Source: an uncultured bacterium
Lineage (GTDB): Bacteria; Bacillota; Clostridia; Lachnospirales; Lachnospiraceae
Assembly: GCA_947073545.1 (NCBI GenBank)
Contig: CAMTMP010000013.1
Span: forward strand, 25,125-89,124
Length of the DNA stretch: 64,000 bases
Direction: 5' to 3'
Shown piece by piece: positions 16,115 through 24,582 of this stretch (the stretch's first letter is position 1; the number at the start of each line of letters is the position of its first letter). Under the pieces are notes generated by a model. The model was not told the DNA's origin, did no database searches, and was given only the letters and a program-made list of their open reading frames with translations. The position numbers were made by a program, and so were the translations under genes.

Positions 16115-17512
16115 ATGAAAACAAGAAAGGGTCAAAAGACATATCCATTGACGGTGGCGCAGAAATTCCATGTTTTTTACATGGATTTCTGTCCCAAGAA
16201 AGAGGTCGTAAATATCGGCACCAGTTTGACCATCGAGTATGAGCTGGACATCGAGGAGCTGAAGCGTGCGGTTTATAAAGCGTATGAGCGCTGTGAGTCC
16301 ATGCGGGTGCGCTTCGCTTATGATAAAAAGGAAGAGCAGTGGTATCAGTATGTGGTGGAGAAGGAAGAGCGTGACATTGAGTATGTGGACTTCACGGGAA
16401 AAACCATGGAGGAGGCGGCCGAGATTATGACGGGCTGGACACGGGTGCCTTTCCGGAGAGAAGACAGCCCCATGAACCGGGTCGTGATGATTAAGACGCC
16501 GGACGGCTGTCAGGGGTTATATGTGCTGGGAGACCACATGCTGATGGATGCCCAATCCCTGATCTGTTTTCTTAGGGACGTGATCGAGCTTTACTGTAAC
16601 GCCAAGTTTGAAGGGATTGCCTATCCGTCGGATATGCGTTCCTTTACCGAGCAGTTGGAGAAGGATCTGGCCTATGAGGCTGAGAGTAAGGCGCAGGCCA
16701 GAGACAGAGAGTATTTCCGGAAGCTGATTGAGGAGTCGGAGCCAATCTTTAACGGCATCGAGGGGCCGGGACAGCTTGTGGAAGCGCGGAAAAAATTCCC
16801 CGGGACAAGGGCGGCTTTTTCTGCGACGGCAAAGGTGGATTCCGCACTTGACATTTTTCATTTGGAGGAGGAGCCGACACAGAGATTGATGCGCTTTTGC
16901 GAGGAGCAGCACGTATCCTTACAGTGTCTGCTGATTATGGGAATTCGCACCTATCTGCAGAAGATGAACGATAACGACGACGTGTCGATAAACGTGGCCT
17001 ATGCGAGAAGAGCGACCCTTCTGGAGAAAAAGTCAGGCGGTACGAGAATCCATTCCTTCCCGTTCCGGACCGTTCTCTCCAGAGAGCAGACCTTCATGGA
17101 GGGCATTCTTGCCATCCGCAACGGGCAAAACGAGGTGTTTCGACATACGAATTTTAATCCGGTGGAGTACTTCGCTTACAGGAGTAAGGTTTACAATACG
17201 CCGCAGGGCGCCACATATGAGCCGATGTCCCTGACCTATCAGCCCATGACCCTGAAAGAGAAAGGTCTGAACCAGCTTGGCGACATCCGCTATAAGACGA
17301 AATGGTATCCCAACGGAGCGACCACCCAGGCAATGTACCTGACGGTGATGCACCGTCCCGACGACAACGGGCTGGATTTCAATTTCGAGCATCAGGTGGC
17401 GGCGGTGAGCCGTGAGACGCTGGAGCGTTTCTACTACTATATGTGCAAGATCATGTTCAAGGGGACGGAGAACCCGAACATGAAAATTGGCGATATCATA
17501 AAGCTGATATAA
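16115..17512 (+). CDS. Stand-alone condensation-domain-like protein
   Basis: ATG 16115 is preceded by GGGAGA 4 bases upstream. The product of about 465 residues has the CoA-dependent acyltransferase/condensation fold: opening motif YPLTVAQKFHVFYMDF, an active-site motif DHMLMDAQS (His141 and Asp145, compared with HHxxxDG; first His is Asp and the Gly is Ala), and later MGIRTYLQKM and AYARR segments. Condensation enzymes join an acyl or aminoacyl thioester on a carrier protein to an amine or alcohol. Here the enzyme is not part of a multidomain synthetase, but a free carrier protein and an adenylating enzyme follow. Product unknown. Confidence 0.8.
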   Translation: MKTRKGQKTYPLTVAQKFHVFYMDFCPKKEVVNIGTSLTIEYELDIEELKRAVYKAYERCESMRVRFAYDKKEEQWYQYVVEKEERDIEYVDFTGKTMEEAAEIMTGWTRVPFRREDSPMNRVVMIKTPDGCQGLYVLGDHMLMDAQSLICFLRDVIELYCNAKFEGIAYPSDMRSFTEQLEKDLAYEAESKAQARDREYFRKLIEESEPIFNGIEGPGQLVEARKKFPGTRAAFSATAKVDSALDIFHLEEEPTQRLMRFCEEQHVSLQCLLIMGIRTYLQKMNDNDDVSINVAYARRATLLEKKSGGTRIHSFPFRTVLSREQTFMEGILAIRNGQNEVFRHTNFNPVEYFAYRSKVYNTPQGATYEPMSLTYQPMTLKEKGLNQLGDIRYKTKWYPNGATTQAMYLTVMHRPDDNGLDFNFEHQVAAVSRETLERFYYYMCKIMFKGTENPNMKIGDIIKLI

Positions 17513-17694
17513 CGTTCGCGATGGCAATGAGCAGTGCTTCTGCGTAAGATGGCAAAATGAATGCTTGCATTCAATTCTGACAGATTGCGCAGTGATAGGG
17601 CGAAGCCCGTGAGCGAGATGGAGAGAAGCGGAATCGAGCATGCGCTGCGTAATAGACAGGAAAAAAGAAAATAGAAAAAGGAGGCTGACATCAC

Positions 17695-17916
17695 ATGTTT
17701 GATCAGTTGGCGGAAATGATTACGAACTATGTGGAAGTGAAAAAGGAGGATATCAGGCCGGAGTCCCGGTTTATGGAGGATCTGGGCTTTTCGTCCTTCG
17801 ACTTTATGAGTATGCTGGGAGAGGTGGAGGACACCTTCGACGTGGAGATCGAGGAGGAGAAGGCGGCGGGTATCCGCACGGTGCAGGAGGCTGTGGATTA
17901 TCTCGAGAGCTTATAA
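17695..17916 (+). CDS. Free-standing acyl/peptidyl carrier protein
   Basis: This 73-residue acidic four-helix carrier protein has the phosphopantetheine site at Ser34 in DLGFSSFDFM. A strong ribosome binding site (AAAGGAGG) lies 10 bases before the ATG. It is flanked by a condensation protein and an AMP-forming ligase, so it most likely carries the substrate activated by the ligase, not fatty acid synthesis intermediates. The usual Asp before the Ser (DSL) is Ser here. Confidence 0.92.
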   Translation: MFDQLAEMITNYVEVKKEDIRPESRFMEDLGFSSFDFMSMLGEVEDTFDVEIEEEKAAGIRTVQEAVDYLESL

Positions 17917-18030
17917 CGGAAGGAAAGAACGGGTTCGGTTGTGCAGAAGCGTCACAGGTGATTCCGGCCGCAGGGCAGTATTTGAAGTGATGCCTGTGGT
18001 TTTCACGGGCGCTTCGGAATGGAAGGAAAT

Positions 18031-19581
18031 ATGAATGAATTGAGCAGTACCATCAGGGAAATTTTAGTCAAGGCTTCCGAGGCTTACGGGCCGCAGGACG
18101 CGGTCAGGTATAAGGCGAAGCGGGAGAAAGGAAACGGTAAAAAAGAGACGGTAGTGGAGGCTAGGACCTACCGGCAGCTTAGGGAGGACAGCGAGCGCTT
18201 TTCGGCGGCTCTTGACAGTCTCGGCGAGCAGGGATCCCACATAGCGATTGTGGGCGACAACTCTTATCCGTGGCTTGTCTCTTACTACGGCACGGTGAAC
18301 GGCGGCAGCGTGGCGGTACCGCTGGACGCCAATCTGCCGGCGGAAGAACTGTGCGAGCTGATCGACCGTTCGGACGCGGCGGTGCTTGTCTACGATAAGG
18401 CCAGAGAGGCGGTGGCGGCGCTTTCGAGGGAGAAATGTCCGAAGCTGAAACACCGGATCGCCACAAATCCGGAAGCGTCCGCGGCGGATCTGCCGGAGGG
18501 AACGCTTCTCTTCGAAGAAGTGTTGGACGGACAGGCGCCCGGCTGTTCCTACAGCCCGGCGCCGGAAGATCTGGCGACCATCATGTTTACATCCGGCACC
18601 ACGGGCAAGAGTAAGGGTGTGATGCTGACCCACAGGAATCTGGCGGAGAACGCCACGGCGCAGGATATGGGATTTGAGCCGGGGATGGTGCTGCTTTCGG
18701 TGCTGCCGATCCATCATGCCTACTGCCTGAGCATGGACATCCTAAAGGGCATGTCTCTGGGAACGGTGATCTGCATCAACGATTCCCTGCTTCGGGTGTT
18801 AAAAAACATCAAGCTCTTTGAGCCGAACATCATGCTCATGGTGCCGCTTATGATTGAGACTTTTGCCAAGAAGCTGGAGGAGACGGACTGGCTGCCCGCG
18901 CCCCTGATCAAGGCGAAGGTTTTTGGCAAACAGTTCCATACCATATGCAGCGGCGGCGCGTACTTAAATCCCGATTACTTGAAGCAGTTCGAAAAGTACG
19001 GGATTACCATATTGCAGGGATACGGCATGACCGAGTGTGCGCCTGTGATCAGCTCTAACTGTCCGAAGGACAAAAAGGACGGTTCCATCGGCAAATGTAT
19101 GCCAAACTGCGAGGTAAAGGTGGTGGACGAGGAGCTTTGGGTGAGAGGTTCAAGCGTGATGCTGGGGTATTATAAAATGCCGGAAGAGACGGCGGAAACG
19201 CTCGTGGACGGATGGCTTCGCACGGGCGATCTCGGTTACGTGGATGAGGACGGTTTCCTCTTCCTTACGGGAAGGAAAAAGAATCTGATTATCACGCCAA
19301 ACGGCGAGAATGTTTCCCCGGAGGAGCTGGAGAATAAAATCGGCGCGGCCCGCCTTGTGCAGGAAGTTCTGGTGAGAGAGAAGGACGGCGTGATCGAGGC
19401 GGAAATTTTCCCGGATCAGGAGTATGCATCCAAGAAAAAGATCAGGGATGTGGAGGGAGAGATCCGTAAGATCGTCGATGATTACAATGAAAAAGCGCCT
19501 CTGTATAAGCGTGTGGTAAGCGTGAAACTGCGCGACACGGAATTTGAAAAGAATACCACGAAGAAGATTAAGAGATTTTAA
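18031..19581 (+). CDS. AMP-forming acyl/amino-acid ligase (ANL superfamily)
   Basis: This enzyme of about 516 residues has all main ANL motifs: P-loop IMFTSGTTGKSKGVML, HHAYCLSMD, LQGYGMTECAP, GDLGYVDEDGFLFLTGRKK, and the C-terminal catalytic Lys near NTTKKIKRF. It activates a carboxylic acid as an adenylate and passes it to a thiol, here probably the carrier protein upstream. The motifs look like long-chain acyl ligases or stand-alone adenylation domains; the substrate cannot be read by eye. ATG 18031 follows AAGGAAAT; an ATG at 18019 is the alternative. The gene ends the TetR-controlled cluster at a terminator. Confidence 0.9.
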   Translation: MNELSSTIREILVKASEAYGPQDAVRYKAKREKGNGKKETVVEARTYRQLREDSERFSAALDSLGEQGSHIAIVGDNSYPWLVSYYGTVNGGSVAVPLDANLPAEELCELIDRSDAAVLVYDKAREAVAALSREKCPKLKHRIATNPEASAADLPEGTLLFEEVLDGQAPGCSYSPAPEDLATIMFTSGTTGKSKGVMLTHRNLAENATAQDMGFEPGMVLLSVLPIHHAYCLSMDILKGMSLGTVICINDSLLRVLKNIKLFEPNIMLMVPLMIETFAKKLEETDWLPAPLIKAKVFGKQFHTICSGGAYLNPDYLKQFEKYGITILQGYGMTECAPVISSNCPKDKKDGSIGKCMPNCEVKVVDEELWVRGSSVMLGYYKMPEETAETLVDGWLRTGDLGYVDEDGFLFLTGRKKNLIITPNGENVSPEELENKIGAARLVQEVLVREKDGVIEAEIFPDQEYASKKKIRDVEGEIRKIVDDYNEKAPLYKRVVSVKLRDTEFEKNTTKKIKRF

Positions 19582-19586
19582 CATAT

Positions 19587-19629
19587 AAAAAGACCGCCCT
19601 CCGCGTTATCGCAAGAGAGCGGTCCTTTT
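19587..19629. terminator. Bidirectional terminator
   Basis: AAAAAGACCGC and GCGGTCCTTTT flank a loop between the ligase gene and the convergent DUF6033-like gene. Confidence 0.75.
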
Positions 19630-19631
19630 GT

Positions 19632-20360
19632 TCAGACGGTGAAATCGAAATTCTTTCCGGGCATGGGAATGGTTGTCTCTTCCTTTACAGTGTCCCAGTC
19701 AAAGTTTTTAATCTTATCGAGCAGATCCTCTACGCTGCTTGCGGAGACGGTAGCGCGTTTGCTGTGTTCATAACTGTATTTGTCCTGCGCCTTGCCTGCT
19801 TTCTCGGCTTCCGCTTCCTTGGCGGCTTCCTTCTTGTCCTCGCGCATTTTTTCCACAAATTCCTTCGTGCGCTCGCCGGACTTTTCGAGTTCCGCAAAGT
19901 AGGACACCTGACCGTCCTTGCCGATGTTCACGCCGAGTGTTACGACTTCATCCTCGCGGCCGGTCTCCTTCAACTCTTCTTTCATTTCGTTTAGCTTGCC
20001 GAGAGACTCATCCAGAAGAGCGAAATTCTTTTTCTTTACGTCTTCGTCGTTGGCCATCCGCTCCAGCTCTTCGGGATCGATCAATATGCTGTAATCTTTC
20101 GAACCGCGGGAGAGATATTCGGCAGCCTCCTCATCGGACTCGTATTCAGCGACGTAGATATCCGCGTTGCTGTAAGTTTTCTTCATTTCCTGTAAAAGCG
20201 CTTTCGCTTTGTCACTCAACTGCACGGAATTGCTGTTTGTCTTCTTGGTTTCGTCGGTTTTCTTATCGTCAGCCTTCGCGGTCTTTCTGCTCTGCGCTGC
20301 AGGACTGTAGAGATTTTTCTGCATGGCATTATAGCTGCCGATACCGTTCATATTGTTCAT
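19632..20360 (-). CDS. DUF6033-like cytoplasmic protein
   Basis: This 242-residue hydrophilic protein begins MNNMNGIGSYNAMQKNLYSP and has a Lys/Thr/Asp-rich linker, then a conserved core (VQLSDKAKALLQEMKKTY, ADIYVAEYESDEEAAEYLSR, YSILIDPEELERMAND). The tail is coiled and Lys/Glu-rich, and the protein ends IPMPGKNFDFTV. It resembles a family of unknown function found in Lachnospiraceae (DUF6033, from memory). There is no signal peptide, but the SVQLSDKAK segment recalls the flagellar-type anti-sigma/rod style of export substrates. GGAGGG stands 7 bases before the ATG. Function unknown. Confidence 0.7.
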   Translation of the reverse strand: MNNMNGIGSYNAMQKNLYSPAAQSRKTAKADDKKTDETKKTNSNSVQLSDKAKALLQEMKKTYSNADIYVAEYESDEEAAEYLSRGSKDYSILIDPEELERMANDEDVKKKNFALLDESLGKLNEMKEELKETGREDEVVTLGVNIGKDGQVSYFAELEKSGERTKEFVEKMREDKKEAAKEAEAEKAGKAQDKYSYEHSKRATVSASSVEDLLDKIKNFDWDTVKEETTIPMPGKNFDFTV

Positions 20361-20521
20361 GTTCTTGCCCTCCTTAGCTTTGCCTGATTACACTGTAAAT
20401 CCGTTTACCCGTCGGAAAATTTTCAGACTTTACCTCTTATTCTATATATCGCCCGTCGGCAGAAAATTCTTAATAGGGAAATGGGAAAATAGTCCTGCTT
20501 TTTTGAACAAGGAGGGGTTTC

Positions 20522-20550
20522 TTGACAGCGCACTTCTTTTATTATATAAC
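20522..20550 (+). promoter_or_regulatory. Sigma-A promoter of the Rrf2-family gene
   Basis: A perfect -35 TTGACA (20522-20527), a 17-base spacer and -10 TATAAC (20545-20550) lie 83 bases before the start. AT-rich half-repeats just downstream (ACTTGGATATAAAACATATT) could be an autoregulatory Rrf2/IscR site, which is an inference. Confidence 0.75.
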
Positions 20551-20632
20551 TTGGATATAAAACATATTGATACGATAGGAAAAGAGAAGATTTGAGACGG
20601 CGATTCTCAATGACGGGAAGGGAGAGCAGGGG

Positions 20633-21067
20633 ATGAAAATTTCCACAAAAGGCAGATACGCGCTCCGGCTGATGTTGGATCTGGCGGTTTATGATACAGG
20701 CGCTCCGGTCAGGATCAAGGATGTTGCGGCAAGACAGGAGATTTCGGAAAAATATCTGGAACAAATTATTTCCATATTGAATAAGGCGGGGTATGTGAAG
20801 AGCGTCAGGGGACCGCAGGGCGGGTATCATTTAATGAAAGCGCCCGCGCAGTACACGGTCGGCATGATTCTGCGCCTGACGGAAGGCTCGCTTGCCCCGG
20901 TGGCTTGTCTGGAGGACGAAGTTAATGCCTGTGAACGGCAGGAGGGGTGCGTTACCCTGCGGCTGTGGCAGATGTTGAATCAGGCGGTCAGCGACGTGGT
21001 GGATCGCGTGACGCTGGCAGACCTTGTGGAGTGGCACGAACAAAAGAGCGGGAACTATGTAATCTGA
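20633..21067 (+). CDS. Rrf2/IscR-family regulator with three conserved cysteines
   Basis: This 144-residue winged-helix regulator starts MKISTKGRYALRLMLDLAVY, has the recognition region EISEKYLEQIISILNKAG and wing VRGPQGGYHLMK. Cysteines 92, 100 and 106 match the spacing of the [2Fe-2S] ligands of IscR (92, 98, 104), so it may sense iron-sulfur status. No isc or suf genes are seen next to it, so its targets lie elsewhere or are unknown. CymR-type sulfur regulators share the fold but lack the cysteines. Confidence 0.88.
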   Translation: MKISTKGRYALRLMLDLAVYDTGAPVRIKDVAARQEISEKYLEQIISILNKAGYVKSVRGPQGGYHLMKAPAQYTVGMILRLTEGSLAPVACLEDEVNACERQEGCVTLRLWQMLNQAVSDVVDRVTLADLVEWHEQKSGNYVI

Positions 21068-21103
21068 TGTAAAAGAAGACAAGCAGCTGCGCATATAGAA
21101 ATC

Positions 21104-21135
21104 AAAAACCTCAGCCCGGACGCACTGAGGTTTCT
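21104..21135. terminator. Bidirectional terminator
   Basis: AAACCTCAG and CTGAGGTTT form the stem. It lies between the Rrf2-type gene and the convergent small gene at 21161, with T-rich sequence on both outgoing sides. Confidence 0.8.
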
Positions 21136-21160
21136 GACTTCTTTTGTATTTTTTGCAATT

Positions 21161-21385
21161 TTAAGAATATTCTCGTAAATTCACAAAATTCTGAAAAGGA
21201 AGCGCGTTCTTCGTATACCCGGTAGTGCGGATCTCGATATTTCGACTCTTCTCCTTTTCAAAAGCCTCGTCGAGCACTTCGGAAAAAAACTTCTTGGCGA
21301 AGGCTTGGGACGGGTTCTGCTTGGACTGGCGATTTTTGTCAGAAGCTGACTTCTTTACCGGTGTAACCGCCATAACCGCTTCCAC
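21161..21385 (-). CDS. Small Lachnospiraceae protein of unknown function
   Basis: This is a protein of about 70 residues: basic N-terminal part, then AFAKKFFSEVLDEAFEKEKS, and a C-terminal IEIRTTGYTKNALPFQNFVN followed by REYS. A GTG at 21385 and an ATG at 21373 are possible starts, but neither has a close ribosome binding site. AAGGAGGG lies further up, and the frame is open through it (reading TAIYANEWTYKVEAVMAV), which would put a rare ATC start near 21412. No signal peptide or membrane segment is visible. Function unknown. Confidence 0.6.
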   Translation of the reverse strand: MEAVMAVTPVKKSASDKNRQSKQNPSQAFAKKFFSEVLDEAFEKEKSRNIEIRTTGYTKNALPFQNFVNLREYS

Positions 21386-21674
21386 TTTATAAGTCCATTC
21401 ATTTGCATAGATTGCGGTGATCCCTCCTTGGATTCATATTTGTGCGTTACTGTGATATGGCCATATCCTTTACTGCACAGCGAACTCCTTGTTCTATTAA
21501 GGATATCGGCAGGAATCCCTTTTACTTAACCCCATTTTAACAGTTTTTACTAAAATTGAAAAGAAAATAGTCTAAAAAAATACATAGAAAGTACAAAGTG
21601 AGCGACAAAACACACGGCAAAACGATAATAACAGACGATTTAAGAAGAAGGATTGTTGTCATAAAAAATGCAGG
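21386..21674. other. Intergenic region between divergent genes
   Basis: This AT-rich stretch of about 290 bases holds the ribosome binding site of the small minus-strand gene at its left end. No gene, repeat or RNA was recognised in the rest. Confidence 0.5.
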
Positions 21675-21703
21675 TTGACAACTGACTACCACAAGTGTAT
21701 GAT
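21675..21703 (+). promoter_or_regulatory. BlaI-type promoter and operator
   Basis: -35 TTGACA (21675-21680), a 17-base spacer and -10 TATGAT (21698-21703). The spacer holds TACCACAAGTGTATGA (21687-21702), close to the BlaI/MecI operator TACTACANNTGTAGTA. A weaker similar block follows at about 21716. The BlaI-type gene downstream is thus probably autoregulated. Confidence 0.7.
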
Positions 21704-21809
21704 GGGAACATAAGAGGTAGACAAGTGACAACCTTTTCTTTGGCGGACCGGATGGCATATGAAAGCTTGACACGGCAGGTGCGTGTCGGGAGTGAAAGAG
21801 AGGATACTT

Positions 21810-22238
21810 ATGATCAGATTATCAGAGGCGGAATGGAAAGTGATGAATGTGCTTTGGGAGGAGGCGCCGCAGACAATTATGCAGTTGACCCGTTGCTTTT
21901 CGGAAACTACGGGCTGGACGAAACATACGATTATGACCTTTTTAAAACGGATGGAGGATAAGGGCGCCGTCTGTTATGAGGCAGGAGAACGGGCGAAGCT
22001 TTACTATCCGAAGATAGAGAGGCGTGAGGCGGTGCTGCAGGAGACGGAGGAGTTTCTGGAAAGGGTTTTTGACGGGCGGATGGGGCTGATGCTAAATACG
22101 ATGGTGGAGCAGAAAGCGCTTTCGGGAACGGAGATCGCGGAGCTTTACGAGATTCTGAGAAGAGCGGAGGAGCAGGGCGAAAGTGAGGACGGTACGGTGG
22201 AGCGGACTGTGCGGGGAGAGGAAGGTGAGAGGCTGTGA
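21810..22238 (+). CDS. BlaI/MecI-family repressor
   Basis: ATG 21810 is preceded by GAGAGG 6 bases upstream. The winged helix is clear: IRLSEAEWKVMNVLWEEAPQ, then TKHTIMTFLKRMEDKGAV. A C-terminal dimerisation helix follows. The usual cleavage site region of BlaI (after the wing) is present but not conserved enough to judge. It overlaps the sensor gene by 4 bases. In this system the membrane metalloprotease inactivates the repressor on a cell-wall signal and relieves repression of the operon. No beta-lactamase is adjacent, so the output is probably the operon itself or remote targets. Confidence 0.9.
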   Translation: MIRLSEAEWKVMNVLWEEAPQTIMQLTRCFSETTGWTKHTIMTFLKRMEDKGAVCYEAGERAKLYYPKIERREAVLQETEEFLERVFDGRMGLMLNTMVEQKALSGTEIAELYEILRRAEEQGESEDGTVERTVRGEEGERL

Positions 22239-24466
22239 TGGTATTTGAGATTTTGATTACTTCATCTGTGTTGATTATCGGGATTTTCTGTCTGCGGAAA
22301 CTGACAAAGGGGAGGATCAGTATGCGGCTCCGCTATGCGCTGTGGCTTCTTGCGGCGGTCAGGCTGCTTGTCCCGGTGTCCGTCGGAACGAGCGCTTTCA
22401 GCGTGATGAATCTGCTGCCGGAGACGGTACGGGAGCGTGAACAGGCGTTTTCCGCAGAAGAGGAGAATGGATGGCATATGTCTGTGGACGGCGGCCATGA
22501 TACAATGTTTGAGGGTGAGGCGGACAGCGATTCTGCAGACGGACGACAGGTGGAAGCGGCGGCCGGGCAGAGTAAAGAACAAAACGCTGTCTTGCCGATG
22601 GCGGGAAACGGGACTCTTGGAGAAAACGTCGGGGAGACGGCGGAAGGGAGTAAGGCAGGCGCAGCGAAAGAGACTGCCGGTTTTGCAGCGGCGAAGTTCG
22701 AAGAACTTTCTCTGAGCAGCGTATTGGGAATGATTTGGCTTTCGGGTTTTTTGGCCGTGGGCGGGTACATGGTTATCATGAAGTGGCGTTTCACACGATT
22801 TTTATATAAAAATAGGAGCGCTTTACAGGAGGAGTGCCTTCCGGAAGCGTTTGCAGCGCGCATTTCCCGCCGTGGGATGAAGGTATATCAGGTGAAGGGA
22901 CTGCCGGGCCCCTGTCTTGCGGGAGGGCATATTTACATCAAAGAAGGCACGGCGGCACAGGAACAGAATCTTACGCATATTTTGGCGCACGAATACTGCC
23001 ATGCGCGGCACGGAGACGGGTTTTGGGCTTTTCTGCGCTGCGCGCTGGCGACGGTTTACTGGTTTGATCCCTTTGTGTGGGCGGCAGTCTTGGCGGCCAG
23101 ACAGGACAGCGAGCTTGCCTGTGACGAGGCGGCGGTGGAATTGCTTGGAGAGTCCGGAAGATTTGCCTATGGCAGGACGCTGCTTGCCCTTTCGAAGAGC
23201 GGCGGAGGAAGAGAGAGGTGTCCGGGCATGACTTTTATGATGGAAGGCGGCGGGCAAAACGTCAGAGAGCGCATTATGGCGCTGGCCAAGAGGAGCCGGA
23301 CGAAAAGGCCGGTTTTTGCAGCGGTTATGGCAGCGGTTATTCTGGCTTGCGGCTGCGCCTTTACGGGAGCAGAGAGGGAAGGCGCGAATCCGGTGAAAGA
23401 GACGGGAGCACAGGATATAGCAGGAATGAGTGAGGAGGCGCAGGGCGAAAATCACAGCGGAGCGGATGGGCGCAGCAGTCAGATGTCGGACGGGGAAAAT
23501 AGCGCGGAATTTGCCAGAATCCGGAAGGAGTACGAGGAAGTTGTGGAAACCGGAAAACGGATAGAAGAACAGGGCAAAGAGGTGGAAGAGAGCGCCTTGC
23601 AGGAGGCGGACTGGCAGGCATTCATGGAAACCCTGCACTACCATGGTGTGATGGAGGGGAAAGATGACAGCGAGCTTTCGAAAAACCGGGAATTCGACAT
23701 CCAGGCATATTATGACTGGGTGGAGGGGAAAGGCGGTGAAAAACCGGAAGACGGCTGGTATCTGCTCTGTCGTGAAGACGGGGGGATGATTTCCCTTTAC
23801 GGTCTCTACACGGAAGCGTTCGGATTCCGGGGGTTAAAGACGCGGATTGGGACGGATGTGAACACCCTTGATATTCCGTGGTGCGCTTCCTATCAGAACG
23901 GAAACAGCGAAAATATCCGCATTTTGGAGGCCGCGGAGGACGGAAGACCCAGGAGGTTTGTGTGGAAGCTCCTCACCAAGGAGAGCGGGCAGGCAGAGAT
24001 ATGGCAGCTTTACGAAGGATACCGCTATGATACCGGGACGATCGATTTGAAGACCCTCACGCAGGAGGAGTGCCTTAAGTGGGCAAAGGAGTATCTGACC
24101 TTCGACATCGACAAAGAGGCGGCAAAAGTGCATGTGGTCTGTGACGGGGACATGTATCTGGGGGCGATTGATATTTCCGCTTATCAGGACCGGGTGACGG
24201 AGGATGTGCAGATCGTGCCTGACATTGTCGGGATATCGCTGGATCATACGACTGCGGACGGCACGTCCCTGCCGGGTGAGGAAGGACTGGCCGTGCATCT
24301 GGCGGTGGGACTGAAACTGGAAGGTGTCGAAGGGCTGTTTTTCGACGGTCTGCCGTTATTGACGATACAGGTTACGACCGATGAGAACAGTGATTCCGGT
24401 TTCTGTCTGCAGACGCCGAGAATTGACGAGCGCTATGTGGCGCGGGCGTTATGGCAGGACAAATAA
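22235..24466 (+). CDS. BlaR1-type M56 membrane metalloprotease with large C-terminal domain
   Basis: This 743-residue protein has N-terminal transmembrane helices (LITSSVLIIGIFCLRKL and LRYALWLLAAVRLLVPVSVG), a Ser/Glu-rich loop, a third helix near 160, and the zinc protease motif HEYCH (His252, Glu253, His256) with a later Glu in DSELACDEAA. A further membrane helix (VFAAVMAAVILACGCAF, about 350-370) precedes an extracytoplasmic domain of about 360 residues that is not the penicillin-binding sensor of classical BlaR1: no SxxK serine was recognised. The sensor domain is thus of unknown specificity. Coupled with the BlaI repressor gene upstream. Confidence 0.88.
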   Translation: MMVFEILITSSVLIIGIFCLRKLTKGRISMRLRYALWLLAAVRLLVPVSVGTSAFSVMNLLPETVREREQAFSAEEENGWHMSVDGGHDTMFEGEADSDSADGRQVEAAAGQSKEQNAVLPMAGNGTLGENVGETAEGSKAGAAKETAGFAAAKFEELSLSSVLGMIWLSGFLAVGGYMVIMKWRFTRFLYKNRSALQEECLPEAFAARISRRGMKVYQVKGLPGPCLAGGHIYIKEGTAAQEQNLTHILAHEYCHARHGDGFWAFLRCALATVYWFDPFVWAAVLAARQDSELACDEAAVELLGESGRFAYGRTLLALSKSGGGRERCPGMTFMMEGGGQNVRERIMALAKRSRTKRPVFAAVMAAVILACGCAFTGAEREGANPVKETGAQDIAGMSEEAQGENHSGADGRSSQMSDGENSAEFARIRKEYEEVVETGKRIEEQGKEVEESALQEADWQAFMETLHYHGVMEGKDDSELSKNREFDIQAYYDWVEGKGGEKPEDGWYLLCREDGGMISLYGLYTEAFGFRGLKTRIGTDVNTLDIPWCASYQNGNSENIRILEAAEDGRPRRFVWKLLTKESGQAEIWQLYEGYRYDTGTIDLKTLTQEECLKWAKEYLTFDIDKEAAKVHVVCDGDMYLGAIDISAYQDRVTEDVQIVPDIVGISLDHTTADGTSLPGEEGLAVHLAVGLKLEGVEGLFFDGLPLLTIQVTTDENSDSGFCLQTPRIDERYVARALWQDK

Positions 24467-24482
24467 AAGTTTTTTTAAAGAA

Positions 24483-24512
24483 ACGCGATAAGATTCTTTC
24501 TTATTGCGTCTC
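24483..24512 (+). terminator. Probable terminator after the BlaR1-type gene
   Basis: ACGCGATAAGA and TCTTATTGCGT pair with one mismatch, followed by CTCTTT. The T tract is weak. Confidence 0.55.
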
Positions 24513-24582
24513 TTTATGATATACTCTTACATGTAAAAATAGTTTAGGCATGGTTTTACAGTGGAGCGAGGTCAGAAAATAC

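Noticed and set aside
22262..23644. Long minus-strand frames opposite the BlaR1-type gene
   Set aside because: They carry no motif and have no ribosome binding site, while the sense frame has clear HEYCH and membrane helices.
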